Shown: positions 31,226 to 43,459 of the stretch, piece by piece
Layout of the letters: each line of letters opens with the position of its first letter
Position numbering within the stretch: the first letter of the stretch is position 1
NCBI GenBank assembly: GCA_017893485.1
Contig: JACEHZ010000198.1
Location: forward strand, 992,001 to 1,056,000
Direction: 5' to 3'
Length of the DNA stretch: 64,000 nucleotides
Origin: Hemerocallis citrina
Taxonomy: Eukaryota; Streptophyta; Magnoliopsida; Asparagales; Asphodelaceae
Notes under the pieces: model-generated
Database searches by the model: none
Seen by the model: only the letters and a program-made list of their open reading frames with translations
Told to the model about the DNA's origin: nothing
Made by a program: the position numbers and the translations under genes

Positions 31226-31979
31226 AAAGTGAGCCGAGCCTCATATAGAGTATGAGGAAATTTTTCTCATACGAAGTGATTATACTCACTTGGTAGGGCC
31301 ATTATGGAAGATCAACTCCATCCATCATGTTTATCATGCTAATGGATGTATGTGTAGAAAAAATCAAGTGGTTTGGAGGTCATTCACCCATGCATCGTGT
31401 GGTTGAGAAATGAACGATTTCAATAGCAATATAAATCGAACCACAAATTAGACCCACATGATACATGGGTGAATGACATCCAAACAACTTGATTATTTCT
31501 ACACATACATCTATTAGCATGATAAACATGATGGACGGAGTGGATCTTCCATAATGGCCCTACCAAGTGAGTATAATCACTTTGTAGAGTAATGTGAGCC
31601 TCATATTTGTATGAGAAAATTTTCCTCATACAAAGTGATTATACTCACTTGGTAGGACCATTATGGAAGATCCACTCCGTCCATCATGTTTATCATGCTA
31701 ATAGATATATGTGTAGAAAAAATCAAGTTGTTTGGAGGTCATTCACCCATGTATCATGTGGGTCTAATTTGTGGTTCGATTTATATTACTGTTGAAATCG
31801 TTCATTTTCCAACCACATGATGCATGGGTGAATGACCTCCAAATCACTTGATTTTTTCTACACATACATCTATTAGCATGATAAATATGGTGGATGGAGT
31901 GGATCTTCCATAATGGCCCCACCAAGTGAGTATAATCACTTTGTAAGGGGAAAATTTCCTCATATTCTATATGAGGCTC

Positions 31980-31982
<3 letters not shown>
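31222..31982. mobile_element. double foldback element (four arms in alternating orientation)
   Basis: A block of about 180 bp with TGATTATACTCACTTGGTAG, CATTATGGAAGATC and GTCATTCACCCATG occurs four times, as plus, minus, plus, minus. This makes two palindromes in tandem (about 31222-31587 and 31588-31982). The outer ends are also inverted (GAGCCTCATATAGAGTATGA against TCATATTCTATATGAGGCTC). It has no coding capacity and sits between simple repeats, which hides any TSD. Confidence 0.85.

Positions 31983-32051
<69 letters not shown>
31983..32051. repeat. (CT)n then (TA)n microsatellite
   Basis: A compound simple repeat adjoins the right end of the foldback element. Confidence 0.95.
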
Positions 32052-32053
<2 letters not shown>

Positions 32054-32325
32054 ACGTGCATCACACGTGTGAATTACTAGTATTATATAGTTCGTAATAC
32101 ACATACAAATAAATTGTTATTTTCTTTGATTACACAGATGAAATTTATGCTTAGCTATTGAAATAATGTTCTTCTTCGTTTCAATTAAAAAAAATTATTT
32201 GTTTATTTTAGTATTTCGAATATATAATACGTAAAATTTACCAACTAATTTTATACATAGAGAAACCTTTTTCTCAAGAATTTAATAATTTATGAAAATG
32301 TAAATTTTGAATAATCAGTGAATCC

Positions 32326-32750
32326 TCTCCATTCCTTCGCTTGTTTTCGCCTGATCCCGTTGATCCCTACATCCTCTCTCCCCCCTTCCCTTCACATTTC
32401 CTCTTTAGCTCGCGACCCTCTTCTGACCCATCTCCCCTTTCCCTCCTCTCTCTCTCTTTTCTCTTTCTCCGTCGTCGGTGGCCATTCGTTCATCTGTTGT
32501 GGTCCCCGCATCGTCTCGTCGGGAGGCGAGCCAGTGTCTCACGCTCCCCCTCGCATCCCTAGTTCGATTTGGTCAAGGGCGGGCACCGTCTCCTCCATGT
32601 CTTCCCAGGAGTTGGTGGCACCGTGCTTCTTTCCCAGTTGGTTGGTTTCGGTCATCATTTGTGCCCCCAGGTGAGGTGACTTCATCCCTCCGTACTGCTC
32701 CTGTGGATCTCCATTCGCCTGGTCGCGTTGGCCTTAGTTCTCTCCGACGC
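32326..32750 (+). other. LINE 5' UTR, left part
   Basis: Pyrimidine-rich sequence starting right after the TSD. Its open frames are compositional. It continues at 42977 beyond the Athila element. Confidence 0.6.
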
Positions 32751-34359
32751 TGTTGTGCAATCCAGCTATCTAAATAAATAGATAAACTAGACACAAACTA
32801 AAAACCTCGCAAGTGTACGAATCGTTTATAGAAGCGTAGTGACAAGCAAGGGTCGATCCCACAGAGATTGTAGAAATTAACCTACTAATCAATAACAATC
32901 TTAAAGTGTTATTCTAAAAGAAATGACAAGATTAAAACTAGATCAAGTAATTCTGAATCACAAATATCTATTAAGTAGTTGGGCTTTGATTTCCACCTAT
33001 AGTCAATAATGCTAAGTCACCTTCCATACTACTCCAATTACTCATGTTTGTTCCTTTAAGGGCATGGTATCTACTTCTTAAAGTTAATGTTTCCCTAAGC
33101 CAAGAATTAAGCATGGTATCTGCTCTAATTCGTTTCTTTCCTTAAGTATTTAGCATGGTATCTACTAAGTTGCACTTAAAGGAAGCATAGGAACAATGGA
33201 AACGAACAAACACTTAAAGTTCTAGAAATTGGTATCAGATCTAGATCCTTCAAGTTGATTAAACCAAGAACCCCTAAAGATTCCTGTGTTACAAGTTATG
33301 GGCACGAGATACGGGTCGTCTCTATGCTCATATAACAGATTCAGTTTTATAATACGCAAACTTGATAATCTCAGGTTCTGCATGGCAGTCGACTTGCTGT
33401 CACTCTCAGTCGACTGCTCTTAGAACTTCTGAACAAGTTTGATTCATATTATAAATCTATACCAATACAATCAGGTTTAATCAATAAGTAATAGAATAGC
33501 GTTGAGAAGAATATAAGCATTACATGACTACGGTTTCAATCTACCCAACTATGAAATCAGTTCCACATAATAAGACTTTTATTGACTAACAGTTTCGAAT
33601 ACATGATTAAAATAAAAACTAGAAAGAGAAGAAATAACATTGGTGATGTTCAGCCCAAGAAGTCGACTTGCTATCACTAAGTCAACTGGATCGTTCCCTT
33701 CAGTGCACTTGATCTCCCTCCTTCTTCGATGTCGATAGAATAATGCCTGTTGGTTGACGATTGATGATTCAGAGATTAAGTGATACTCTCAACTCCTTAT
33801 TCCAGCCTTTTTATAACTTCTTTTGCCCACATCTGCAGATTTCAATTCTATCTCTTTACACATCGAATATAGATTTGAGTCGATCTTCTCACTTGCCAAT
33901 CCTGGTTCTCTAACTTGATTAATGAAGAGTTGTTATTCGCAGACGACCTGGGTTTGGATAACTTAATCTTGCTTCGGATTTGGATGAGGATGAATCTTCA
34001 ACTGTTCTTATCTTCTAACTCTGCTGAATGCCAGTCAACTGGTTTTGGAGTAAGTCGACTATGCCGAGACATCTGGAGATTCATAATTAATCAGTACAGT
34101 CGACTGTCTTTGTAGTAAGTCGACTGTACTGAGCAGCTTCAACCTCTCTGTCCAGTCGCCTGTTTGAAGAACCAGTCGACTTATGCTCTGCAGTGTCTGT
34201 GTATCATCCTCAAAATCCTGAATCTGCTTCGTTTTGCTGTTTTTAGGCTGTTTCCTATGGAAAAGAGAAAATAAGAATAAAATACCACATATAGAGCATT
34301 TAAATGTCCAATTGCAGTAAGATTATTGCTCCTAAATGTGAATATTATTGGGTTCATCA
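32751..34359 (-). repeat. Athila 3' LTR (1609 bp)
   Basis: Begins TGTTGTGCAATCCAGC and ends GGGTTCATCA on the plus strand. It contains about ten copies or decayed copies of the palindrome AGTCGACT between 33386 and 34180. Confidence 0.95.
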
Positions 34360-34384
34360 AATATCCCCAAACTTAGCTTTTGCT
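34360..34384 (-). promoter_or_regulatory. Athila polypurine tract
   Basis: The minus strand reads AAGCTAAGTTTGGGGATATT directly before the 3' LTR, the usual form of this tract in Athila elements. Confidence 0.75.
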
Positions 34385-34908
34385 TGTCCTCAAGCAAAAT
34401 TAAACTACAAGCATCTCTTGAACATTTTGACCCTTCCAACATTTACCTCAGAGAACTTGCTACTGTTAGTGTCAAGGTTAGAACAAGCATTAAGATAGGT
34501 CTAAAAAGTTGTAATTCAAATGTTAATCACTTATTCACACGAATACTCAACTTGAATATCAAATAGTAGTGTGGCCAGTGTCTAAGCAACATAATCATAA
34601 TTAAGGTTAGCAAGCTCAACTATATTTCAACTCCAAATTCTCACCATGGCATACACTCACAAAAATATAGCTCTTATTGACATGGGACATTCAAGTTAGA
34701 TCTCGTGACAATTTATCATTACTTGGATGAAACCATATGCTTGATCTTGCTACTACATCTTCACACCATTGATTTGCACGTTACTTGGATCAAAAGGTCT
34801 TTATATAGGTTGTAATGGGGCCATGGGTGAGGGTTTAAACAATTGAAGGGAAAAGGAATACAAAATTCTAAAGGATTAGTAGAGCAACTTGCATTGTTCT
34901 AAGAGATT

Positions 34909-34940
<32 letters not shown>

Positions 34941-35880
34941 TTTTTTTCAAGGCCATATATCACAGGCCTATTTTATTTCTACCAACACCTTTCCCCCATC
35001 CACAACTCAGCAATTTACAACTTTTCATTTTTTTTTTTATGACAAATCCTCCAACTTTTCTTTATATTTTCATCCCCTTCATCTTGACATACCACATCTC
35101 TTTTACAATTCTTGCTCTACTAACTCAATAGATATAGGTAAGGTAACCTATTCATCTAGGCTTGGTTATGGATGATGTGTCTTACAAAAAGAAATCTTTT
35201 ATAGGCTTCAAAGGGGTAACTAGTGGATAATTGATGTTGGGTAAGCTATTTGTCTTTGGTGGTAGAATCTTAGGTGCCTTAATCATTTCCAAGTTTTTGT
35301 GCAAAAATCAAAACAAGTTTCGAAAAGTAGCAAAAACAAATTCTAGATCATCTCAAGAATGCAGTCAACTGAGATCTTCAAGTGTATGACTCACTCAAAA
35401 GAAATAAATAAGGCTCAAAAACTCACACTTTGTGTATTTAAGTCTACTCACAGTTGAGCTTGCTATTCTCTATCAAAATTCGTTAAATTGACATAGCCAA
35501 ATGAATGAAAGTTTCAAGTACGATCCATATGATAAGTTATTAACATTTTTAAAGATAAAGACCACACTTAATACTTATTCTCCACTCTCTACCTATAGTA
35601 ACTGAGCTCATTTCTCATCATTGTTGTTAGAAAAGACTCAACATCAAGAGACTCCAAATGTGAATAACTACCCCCAAACTTAGATGGAACATTGTCCTCA
35701 ATGTTTGAAATAAAAATTTAAAATAGGCATATGTTACCATCCGGTTTGAAGGAAAGAAAAATAAAAAAAAATGAATAAAGAAATAAAAAGAAATAAAGAG
35801 AAAGTATAAGTACTCCCCTGAAAATTGGGTTGCCTCCCAATAAGCGCTGTGTTTCCTGTCTTCAGCAAGACTTGACTAGT
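34385..35880 (-). other. Athila spacer between pol and 3' LTR, no env
   Basis: About 1.5 kb of AT-rich non-coding sequence, with a T-homopolymer-rich patch at 34905-34945. Many Athila elements carry an envelope-like ORF here; none is visible. Confidence 0.7.
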
Positions 35881-38800
35881 TCATGCAGTGTATTGAATGG
35901 TTTGAAGATTCACATCTTCCTCTTGCGGCTCAAAACTCATCTCAATATAAGGTTTCGCCCTATGCCCGTTCACCTTGAATGTTTGATTTTTCTCTTTATT
36001 ATGAACCTCCAATGCTCCATGTGGAAAGACTTTTGTAACAATGTACGGGCCATACCATCGTGACATAAGCTTGCCTGGAAAGAGTCTTAATCTCGAGTTG
36101 TATATCAATACCTTCTGTCCTTCATAAAACTCCTTCCTTGCTAGCTGTTTATCATGGTATATCTTGGTCCTTTCTTTGTATAACTTTGCATTTTCATATG
36201 CATCGTGCCTCAATTCTTCAATCTCATTCAGTTGCAATCTTCGTTTGTCACCTGCTTGTTTCATATCAAAATTGAATTTTTTAATGGCCCAATAAGCTTT
36301 GTGTTCCAACTCCACTGGAAGATGACATGCTTTTCCAAAAACCAGATGATATGGTGACATGCCAATGGGTGTCTTGTATGCGGTTCTGTAGGCCCATAAT
36401 GCATCATTCAAGCGTAGCGACCAATCCCTTCTACTTGTATTTACTGTCTTTTCCAGAATGCTCTTGATCTCTCTGTTGCTAATCTCCACTTGCCCACTGG
36501 TTTGAGGATGATATGGAGTACCCACTCTATGTGTAATCCCATATTTCTTCATCAAAGAAGCAAATGGAAAATTATTGAAGTGGCTACCTCCATCACTAAT
36601 TATTGCTCGTGGTGTACCGAACCTGGTGAAGATGTTTTCCTGTAAAAACTTGACAACAACTTTGTGATCATTAGTTTTTGAGGGGACAGCCTCGACCCAT
36701 TTAGACACGTAATCCACACCCACAAGAATATATAAATAACCAAATGAGTTAGGAAAGGGACCCATGAAGTCGATTCCCCAAACATCAAAAAGCTCGATTA
36801 CTTGGATGTTTTGCAGTGGCATTTGATTTCTAGAAGAGATGTTGTCTGTCCTTTGGCATTTATCACAAGTCCTGCAAAAAGAAAAAGCATCTTTGAATAT
36901 ATTAGGCCAATAAAAACCAGATTGTAATACCTTAAGTGCTGTTCTTTTTGGTCCAAAGTGTCCTCCACATGCATATTGGTGGCAATGTTGTAGAATACTC
37001 ATTTGCTCTTCTTTCGCCACACATCTTCTTATAATTTGATCAGGGCAGAATTTGAACAAATAAGGATCATCCCAATAATAGTGCTTGCACATGGCCATCA
37101 ATCTCTTTCTTTCTTGACTTGTCATACCTGGAGGGAAAACATGAGCAGTGAAATAATTTACAATATCTGCAAACCATGGAAGTTGTATATTTATTTCAAA
37201 TAAATGTTCATCTGGAAAGTTTTCATTCAGTGGGGGCACAATTCTTTCTTCATCATGCAGTAATCTGGACAAGTGATCTGCCACAACATTGTCACTTCCT
37301 TTCTTGTCTCTAATCTCAAGATCGAATTCTTGAAGCAACAGCACACATCTGATCAACCTAGGCTTAGCATCCTTTTTAGCAAACAAATATCTCAAAGCAG
37401 CATGGTCAGTGAAAAAAATGACTTTAGATCCAATCAAATATGATCTAAACTTCTCTACAGCAAAAATGACAGCTAACATTTCTTTTTCAGTAGTGGAATA
37501 ATTAAGCTGTGCATCATTTAAAGTTTGAGAAGCATAGTAAATAGCATGGGGTACCTTATTTATTCTCTGACCTAAAACAGCTCCCAAAGCATAATCACTT
37601 GCATCACACATAAGCTCGAAAGGATGGTTCCAATCTGGTGCCATGATGATAGGTGCCGAAATGAGAAGATTTTTCAATGTAATGAAAGCATTTGTGCACT
37701 CTTCTGTCCATGCAAACTCAACATCCTTAGCTAACAATCCACAAAGGGGTCTGGAGATTTTGGAGAAATCTTTTATAAATCTTTTATAGAACCCTGCATG
37801 TCCAAGAAAACTCCTTACACCCTTGACTGTAGTAGGAGGGGGTAGCTTTGATATGATGTCAATTTTTGCCTTGTCCACCTCTATGCCCCTTTTTGACACC
37901 ACATGTCCCAAGATAATACCTTTTTGTACCATAAAATGGCACTTTTCCCAATTCAGCACTAAATTGCATTCTTCACATCTCTTAAGTACAAGCTGCAAAT
38001 GGTTAAGGCATTCATCAAAACAAGATCCAAAAACACTGAAATCATCCATAAATACGTCGATGAACCTTTCCACCATGTCTGAAAATATACTCATCATGCA
38101 TCTCTGAAATGTAGCTGGTGCGTTGCACAATCCAAAAGGCATCCTCCTGTATGCAAAAGTACCAAAAGGACATGTAAAAGTGGTTTTTTCTTGATCTTCT
38201 GGAGCAATAGCAATTTGATTATAGCCACTATAACCATCTAAAAAACAATAATGACTATATCCTGCTAATCTTTCTAACATTTGATCAATAAAAGAAAGAG
38301 GGAAGTGATCTTTCCTGGTTTCGTTATTCAGCTTCCTGTAGTCAATGCATACCCTCCATCCTGTGGTCATTCTTGTAGGGATAAGTTCATTCTCTTCATT
38401 CTTCACCACTGTGACTCCACTTTTCTTAGGCACTACATGTATAGGACTCACCCATTTGCTATCTGAGATAGGGTAGATGATGCCAACATCCAGCAGCTTC
38501 AGGACCTCTGTTCTTACCACTTCCTTCATGTGTGGATTAAGCCTTCTCTGTGCTTCCCTGCTATGTTTTGCATTGTCTTCAAGAAGTATTTTATGCATGC
38601 ATTTGGATGGACTTATTCCCTTGATGTCTGCAATGGTCCATCCTATTGCGCCCTTGTGTTCTCGCAGTACCCTCAGCAGCTTATCTTCTTCTTGCGCACT
38701 CAAGTTTGCAGCAACTATCACAGGTAGCATCTGGTTCTCACCCAAATATGCATGCTTCAAGTGTTCAGGCAGCGGCTTAAGCTCCACGTCTGGTGTCCTG

Positions 38801-40326
38801 GTAACAGAGGAAATAAAAGTGTTATCAGACACAAGATTTTCAAATGCAGGTGCAAGCTTACCTGAATATAATTTTGGAGTTTCGAGGTAATGTACTGTCT
38901 CTGCAATCCTCCATTCATCGTATTCCTGTTCAATATGAGACAATGTTAGAGATTGTGTAATTGTGGCTTGTAGTGGTTCAACGCTATGTACCTGAAATGT
39001 TTGATCGACAATCTCCTGTACCACATCAATATTATAACATTCATGATCATCATGTGGTAATTTTAGTGCATCAAACATTTTAAATTCAACCTTTTCTCCA
39101 TTTATTTTCATACTTATAGTACCCTTTTTAACACAAATTTTTATATCAGCCGTACTCATAAAGGGCCTACCTAGAATGATCGGTAAAGAAGATGGCATTG
39201 AAGAGTCCTCCATATCCAACACAACAAAATCTGCAGGCAAAATGAAGTCATTTACCTGAACTAGGACATCTTCCAAAATACCCCTGGGTCTCCTGATGCT
39301 GCGATCCGCCAACTGCAAAGTGATGGATGTTGGTTTGAGTTCCCCCAATCCTAACTTTTCGTAAACAGAGTATGGAAGAAGATTTATGCTTGCCCCTAAG
39401 TCTAGCAATGCCTTTTCAAAGAAGTGCTCACCAACCCTGCAAGGAATGGTAAAACTACCTGGGTCCTTCAATTTAGGAGGTAATTTTCTTAATAATACGG
39501 CGCTCACTTCCTCTGTCAAAGCCACATCCTCCCTAACCTGAAATGTTCTCTTGTGAGTACAGCATTCTTTCAAAAATTTGGCATAAGAAGGAATTTGTTT
39601 AATAGCATCAAGTAGGGGAATATTAATTTCTACCTTTCTGAGAGTTTCAAAGATATCAAATAAATGTTGTTCTTTCTTTTGCTTGATTAACCTTTGAGGG
39701 AATGGTGGCAATATTGCCACTTCTTTTTCACTTACCTTGTTGGAACCCAAAGCTTTTGATGGTTGTGTATCTGATTTGTCTGCGTGTGTTCCAACCTTGC
39801 TGTCAATTATCTTACCACTTCTTAGGGTTGTCACTGGTTTGAGCTGTTCTTGGCCTCTAGGGTTTGGTATAGTTTGTGATGGGAGTTCTCCTGCCTTTCT
39901 CTCACTCAACTCCTTCGCGATTTGTCCGATTTGGGTTTCCAATTTCTGAATTGCCTGCCCTTGTTGGTTGCTTGTTTGATGTTGCTGTTGGAGCAATTGA
40001 AGAACGGTAGATTCAAAATCCAACTTCTTCTGTTCTTGTACTGGCCGATCAAACCCACTTCCCATCTGGAAGTTCCGTGCATGTCCTTGTAAAAATTGAG
40101 TGCCTTGATTGTTTTGATTATTGCTCCATGAGAAATTTGGATGGTTTCTCCACCCTGGGTTGTACGTGTTCGAGAAGGGGTTGTTCTTTGGTGGAAACAC
40201 TCCTTGTCCTACATAGTTTGCATGCTCCTGATCTGTGAAAGAAGACATTGGACACGTATCAGTCGTATGATCAAAATGAGAACAAATTGCACAAATTTCT
40301 TTTGTTTGGTTTTTTACACCACCCAA
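35881..40326 (-). CDS. Athila gag C-terminus and pol polyprotein (1481 codons open)
   Basis: Long open frame on the minus strand. In order: gag zinc knuckle ([15 protein letters not shown], residues 12-26); Gln-rich linker; aspartic protease with DLGAS (309-313) and ILGRPF; reverse transcriptase (about 600-790; [10 protein letters not shown], catalytic FMDD at 759-762); RNase H (about 900-1020; Asp in CDASD at 908, TDHAAL near 974); integrase with HHCC zinc finger (about 1114-1158) and a D,D,E core (WGIDF at 1186, SDGGSHF at 1245, Glu 1281). All key catalytic residues are present and there is no internal stop. The first codon of the frame is not ATG; it is the continuation of gag, disconnected by a one-base frameshift near 40325. 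Confidence 0.95.
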   Translation of the reverse strand: MGGVKNQTKEICAICSHFDHTTDTCPMSSFTDQEHANYVGQGVFPPKNNPFSNTYNPGWRNHPNFSWSNNQNNQGTQFLQGHARNFQMGSGFDRPVQEQKKLDFESTVLQLLQQQHQTSNQQGQAIQKLETQIGQIAKELSERKAGELPSQTIPNPRGQEQLKPVTTLRSGKIIDSKVGTHADKSDTQPSKALGSNKVSEKEVAILPPFPQRLIKQKKEQHLFDIFETLRKVEINIPLLDAIKQIPSYAKFLKECCTHKRTFQVREDVALTEEVSAVLLRKLPPKLKDPGSFTIPCRVGEHFFEKALLDLGASINLLPYSVYEKLGLGELKPTSITLQLADRSIRRPRGILEDVLVQVNDFILPADFVVLDMEDSSMPSSLPIILGRPFMSTADIKICVKKGTISMKINGEKVEFKMFDALKLPHDDHECYNIDVVQEIVDQTFQVHSVEPLQATITQSLTLSHIEQEYDEWRIAETVHYLETPKLYSGKLAPAFENLVSDNTFISSVTRTPDVELKPLPEHLKHAYLGENQMLPVIVAANLSAQEEDKLLRVLREHKGAIGWTIADIKGISPSKCMHKILLEDNAKHSREAQRRLNPHMKEVVRTEVLKLLDVGIIYPISDSKWVSPIHVVPKKSGVTVVKNEENELIPTRMTTGWRVCIDYRKLNNETRKDHFPLSFIDQMLERLAGYSHYCFLDGYSGYNQIAIAPEDQEKTTFTCPFGTFAYRRMPFGLCNAPATFQRCMMSIFSDMVERFIDVFMDDFSVFGSCFDECLNHLQLVLKRCEECNLVLNWEKCHFMVQKGIILGHVVSKRGIEVDKAKIDIISKLPPPTTVKGVRSFLGHAGFYKRFIKDFSKISRPLCGLLAKDVEFAWTEECTNAFITLKNLLISAPIIMAPDWNHPFELMCDASDYALGAVLGQRINKVPHAIYYASQTLNDAQLNYSTTEKEMLAVIFAVEKFRSYLIGSKVIFFTDHAALRYLFAKKDAKPRLIRCVLLLQEFDLEIRDKKGSDNVVADHLSRLLHDEERIVPPLNENFPDEHLFEINIQLPWFADIVNYFTAHVFPPGMTSQERKRLMAMCKHYYWDDPYLFKFCPDQIIRRCVAKEEQMSILQHCHQYACGGHFGPKRTALKVLQSGFYWPNIFKDAFSFCRTCDKCQRTDNISSRNQMPLQNIQVIELFDVWGIDFMGPFPNSFGYLYILVGVDYVSKWVEAVPSKTNDHKVVVKFLQENIFTRFGTPRAIISDGGSHFNNFPFASLMKKYGITHRVGTPYHPQTSGQVEISNREIKSILEKTVNTSRRDWSLRLNDALWAYRTAYKTPIGMSPYHLVFGKACHLPVELEHKAYWAIKKFNFDMKQAGDKRRLQLNEIEELRHDAYENAKLYKERTKIYHDKQLARKEFYEGQKVLIYNSRLRLFPGKLMSRWYGPYIVTKVFPHGALEVHNKEKNQTFKVNGHRAKPYIEMSFEPQEEDVNLQTIQYTA

Positions 40327-41246
40327 GTCGACATTGCATTAACAAGCATATCAATTTTTTTGTTCATGTTTACCATTTCTAATTGTATGTTATTACTACT
40401 AAAAATTTCGTAAACTCCCTGTTTTTTCGAAATGCTTCTTCCCCTTGTTGAGAATTGCTGTGAGTTCTTGCTGAGTTCTTCAAATAGTTCGATGGCCTCC
40501 TCACCACTTTTCCTCATCAAGATTCCGTTGCAAGCTGAATCCACAATTGCCTTGTTAGTATCATTTAAACCCTCATAAAATGCTTGTACCTGATTATTCT
40601 TAGGCATGTTGTGCGTAGGACACTTGAGAAGCTTGTTCTTGAAGTCCTTCCATGCTTCGAAGAATAAATCTCCATCTTTTTGTTGGAAGAGTTGAATCTC
40701 CCTTTTTAGTTGTTTGGTTTTCTGGGCTGGAAAGAATTCTTTCAAGAACTTTGTTGCCAATTGCTCCCATGATTGAATTGATCCTGGTTCCAAAGAATTA
40801 TACCACAATTTAGCATTAAGTTTTAAAGAAAATGGAAACAAGATTAACCTGATTTGTTCAGGGGTAAGCCCATGGATGCTTTGTGTTCTGCAAAGATCAA
40901 AGAAATCTTGCAGATGGGGGTGAGGCTCTTCGTCTGGTTTGCCAATAAAGTGGGAAACCATGCTAAGTAATTGAGGAGATAGATGCATATTCCCTGTGAC
41001 ATTAGGTTGATAAGCAATGCAGGAAGGTTGCTCAATATTCTTAGGCATGAATTTGTCCTGCATTGGTACTCGATTTGATACTTCCTCACCCATTGTTGCT
41101 TGTGAATTGGGTCTCTGTGCAGTCGACTTGTTCCTTGCAACAGTCGACTGGTTTGTTGCAGACAGCCGACCTAGTCTGTGCAGAGTGCGTTCTGTTTCTT
41201 CGTCAATAGGTAGTAGCTCTGGATGAAGTGATCGTCTCCCGTGCAT
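40314..41246 (-). pseudogene. Athila gag N-terminal part, frameshifted from pol
   Basis: An ATG at 41246 opens 310 codons. They include the Retrotrans_gag capsid region (PFSLKLNAKLWYNSLEPGSI, then WEQLATKFLKEFFPAQKTKQ) and end at a stop at 40314. The zinc knuckle expected next is in another frame beginning at 40326, so a one-base deletion in a short T-run near 40325 separates capsid from nucleocapsid. That lesion seems to be the main coding defect of the element. An AGTCGACT pair at about 41121 and 41143 repeats the LTR palindrome inside gag. Confidence 0.9.
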
Positions 41247-41348
41247 TCACCAAAGTTCTGTAACCTAAAGGAAAAATATTTATTAATAAAAGAAAACAAA
41301 ATGAAAAAGATTTTACTGATTCGTAAGTTAAAATACTAAACAATCCCC
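41247..41348 (-). other. Athila untranslated leader
   Basis: AT-rich leader of about 100 bases between primer site and gag ATG. Confidence 0.6.
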
Positions 41349-41364
41349 GGCAGGGGCGCCAAAA
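41341..41364 (-). promoter_or_regulatory. Athila primer binding site
   Basis: On the minus strand TTGGCGCCCCTGCCGGGGAT lies a few bases inside the 5' LTR. Athila elements typically use a TGGCGCC(G/A)TTGCCGGGGA site, attributed to tRNA-Asp. This copy differs at about two central bases. Confidence 0.8.
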
Positions 41365-41367
41365 ACT

Positions 41368-42976
41368 TGTTGTGCAATCCAGCTATCTAAATAAATAGAT
41401 AAACTAGACACAAACTACAAACCTCGCAAGTGTACAAATCGTTTATAGAAGCGTAGTGACAAGCAAGGGTCGATCCCACAGAGATTGTAGAAATTAACCT
41501 ACTAATCAATAACAATCTTAAAGTGTTATTCTAAAAGAAATGACAAGATTAAAACTAGATCAAATAATTCTGAATCACAAATATCTATTAAGTAGTTGGG
41601 CTTTGATTTCCACCTATAGTCAATAATGCTAAGTCACCTTCCATACTACTCCAATTACTCATGTTTGTTCCTTTAAGGGCATGGTATCTACTCCTTAAAG
41701 TTAATGTTTCCCTAAGCCAAGAATTAGGCATGGTATCTGCTCTAATTCGTTTCTTTCCTTAAGTATTTAGCATGGTATCTACTAAGTTGCACTTAAAGGA
41801 AGCATAGGAACAATGGAAACGAACAAACACTTAAAGTTCTAGAAATTGGTATCAGATCTAGATCCTTCAAGTTGATTAAACCAAGAACCCCTAAAGATTC
41901 CTGTGTTACAAGTTATGGGCACGAGATACGGGTCGTCTCTATGCTCATATAACAGATTCAGTTTTATAATACGCAAACTTGATAATCTCAGGTTCTGCAT
42001 GGCAGTCGACTTGCTGTCACTCATAGTCGACTGCTCTTAGAACTTCTGAACAAGTTTGATTCATATTGTAAATCTATACCAATACAATCAGGTTTAATCA
42101 ATAAGTAATAGAGTAGCGTTGAGAAGAATATAAGCATTACATGACTACGGTTTCAATCTACCCAACTATGAAATCAGTTCCACATAATAAGACTTTTATT
42201 GACTAACAGTTTCGAATACATGATTAAAATAAAAACTAGAAAGAGAAGAAATAACACTGGTGATGTTCAGCCTAAGAAGTCGACTTACTGTCACTAAGTC
42301 GACTGGATCGTTCCCTTCAGTGCACTTGATCTCCCTCCTTCTTCGATGCTGATAGAATAATGCCTGTTGGTTGACGATTGATGATTCAGAGATTAAGCGA
42401 TACTCTCAACTCCTTATTCCAGCCTTTTTATAACTTCTTTTGCCCACATCTGCAGATTTCAATTCTATCTCTTTACACATCGAATATAGATCTAAGTCGA
42501 TCTTCTCACTTGCCAATCCTAGTTCTCTAACTTGATTAATGAAGAGTTGTTATTCGCAGACGACCTGGGTTTGGATAACTTAATCTTGCTTCGGATTTGG
42601 ATGAGGATGAATCTTCAACTGTTCTTATCTTCTAACTCTGTTGAATGCCAGTCGACTGGTTTTGGAGTAAGTCGACTGTGCCGAGACATCTGGAGATTCA
42701 TAATTAATCAGTACAGTCGACTGTCTTTGTAGTAAGTCGACTGTACTGAGCAGCTTCAACCTCTCTGTCCAATCGCCTGTTTGAAGAACCAATCGACTTA
42801 TGCTCTGCAGTGTCTGTGTATCATCCTCAAAATCCTGAATCTGCTTCGTTTTGCTGTTTTTAGGCTGTTTCCTATGGAAAAGAGAAAATAAGAGTAAAAT
42901 ACCACAGATATAGCATTTAAATGTCCAATTGCAGTAAGATTATTGCTCCTAAATGTGAATATTATTGGGTTCATCA
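41368..42976 (-). repeat. Athila 5' LTR (1609 bp)
   Basis: Same length as the 3' LTR with about 28 differences, most of them transitions. The AGTCGACT palindromes are better preserved in this copy at two sites where the left LTR has AGTCAACT. Confidence 0.95.
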
Positions 42977-43459
42977 GGCACTTAGCTGCTTGCCTATCTC
43001 TGTAAGTTATTGTGTTTTTAGTAATTTTTTACTTTTTTGTTCTTCTCTTCTTTTAGTTCCTTTCTCTGGATTCTATCTGTCAGTGTTGTTCGACGGCAAT
43101 CCATCTTTTAATTTCTATCTCGTGTTCCCCTTTTATTTTTCTCTCCTTTCGTGCTAGTGTTTTCGCTTTTTCGGAGATCTAGCTGTGATTTAGTGGCTTT
43201 CGTTCTCGAGCCTTGGTGTTCGTAGCACTCTTTGTTTGGATCTCTGAATCCATTGGAGGGGGTGCTAGTTTGCTGACATTTTCCTTCTGGTTCAAGTGCT
43301 TAATTTCTTGCTTTAGTTCTATGTTAGTTTCGGGGAAACTCTTGCTCATTTCTCGATCCGTCGGTTGGATCTCTACAGTAAGTGTTTGATTTCCTCTCTC
43401 CTGTTTCCCTACTCGTTCTTCTCCTTTCGACCATTTGGTGGTTTTGGGCCTGTCATGCT
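42977..43459 (+). other. LINE 5' UTR, right part
   Basis: T-rich leader leading to ORF1. The upstream part of the ORF1 frame, from 43382, starts only at a GTG and is probably untranslated. Confidence 0.55.

Larger units (their letters stand above)
32751..42976 (-). mobile_element. Athila-lineage Ty3/gypsy element, 10.2 kb
   Basis: Two 1609-bp LTRs (32751-34359 and 41368-42976), TG...CA, flank a minus-strand internal region with primer site, gag and a long pol. The lineage is shown by pol features (protease DLGAS, FMDD in [15 protein letters not shown]) and a TGGCGCC primer site. About 28 substitutions separate the LTRs (1.7%), so insertion is recent. The 5-bp flanks, GACGC (left) and GGCAC (right), match at only three positions, so the TSD is degraded or lost. 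No env-like ORF is present between pol and the 3' LTR. Confidence 0.93.

Noticed and set aside
30967..31248. 93-codon plus-strand ORF
   Set aside because: It runs through motif repeats into a (TA)n microsatellite giving alternating Ile-Tyr; not a gene.
32318..32777. Overlapping plus-strand ORFs of 73-118 codons in the LINE 5' UTR
   Set aside because: C/T-rich composition keeps all frames open, and the ORFs run into the Athila LTR.
34360..35880. An env-like ORF of the Athila element
   Set aside because: Only short frames are present and none has a signal peptide plus membrane-anchor layout.
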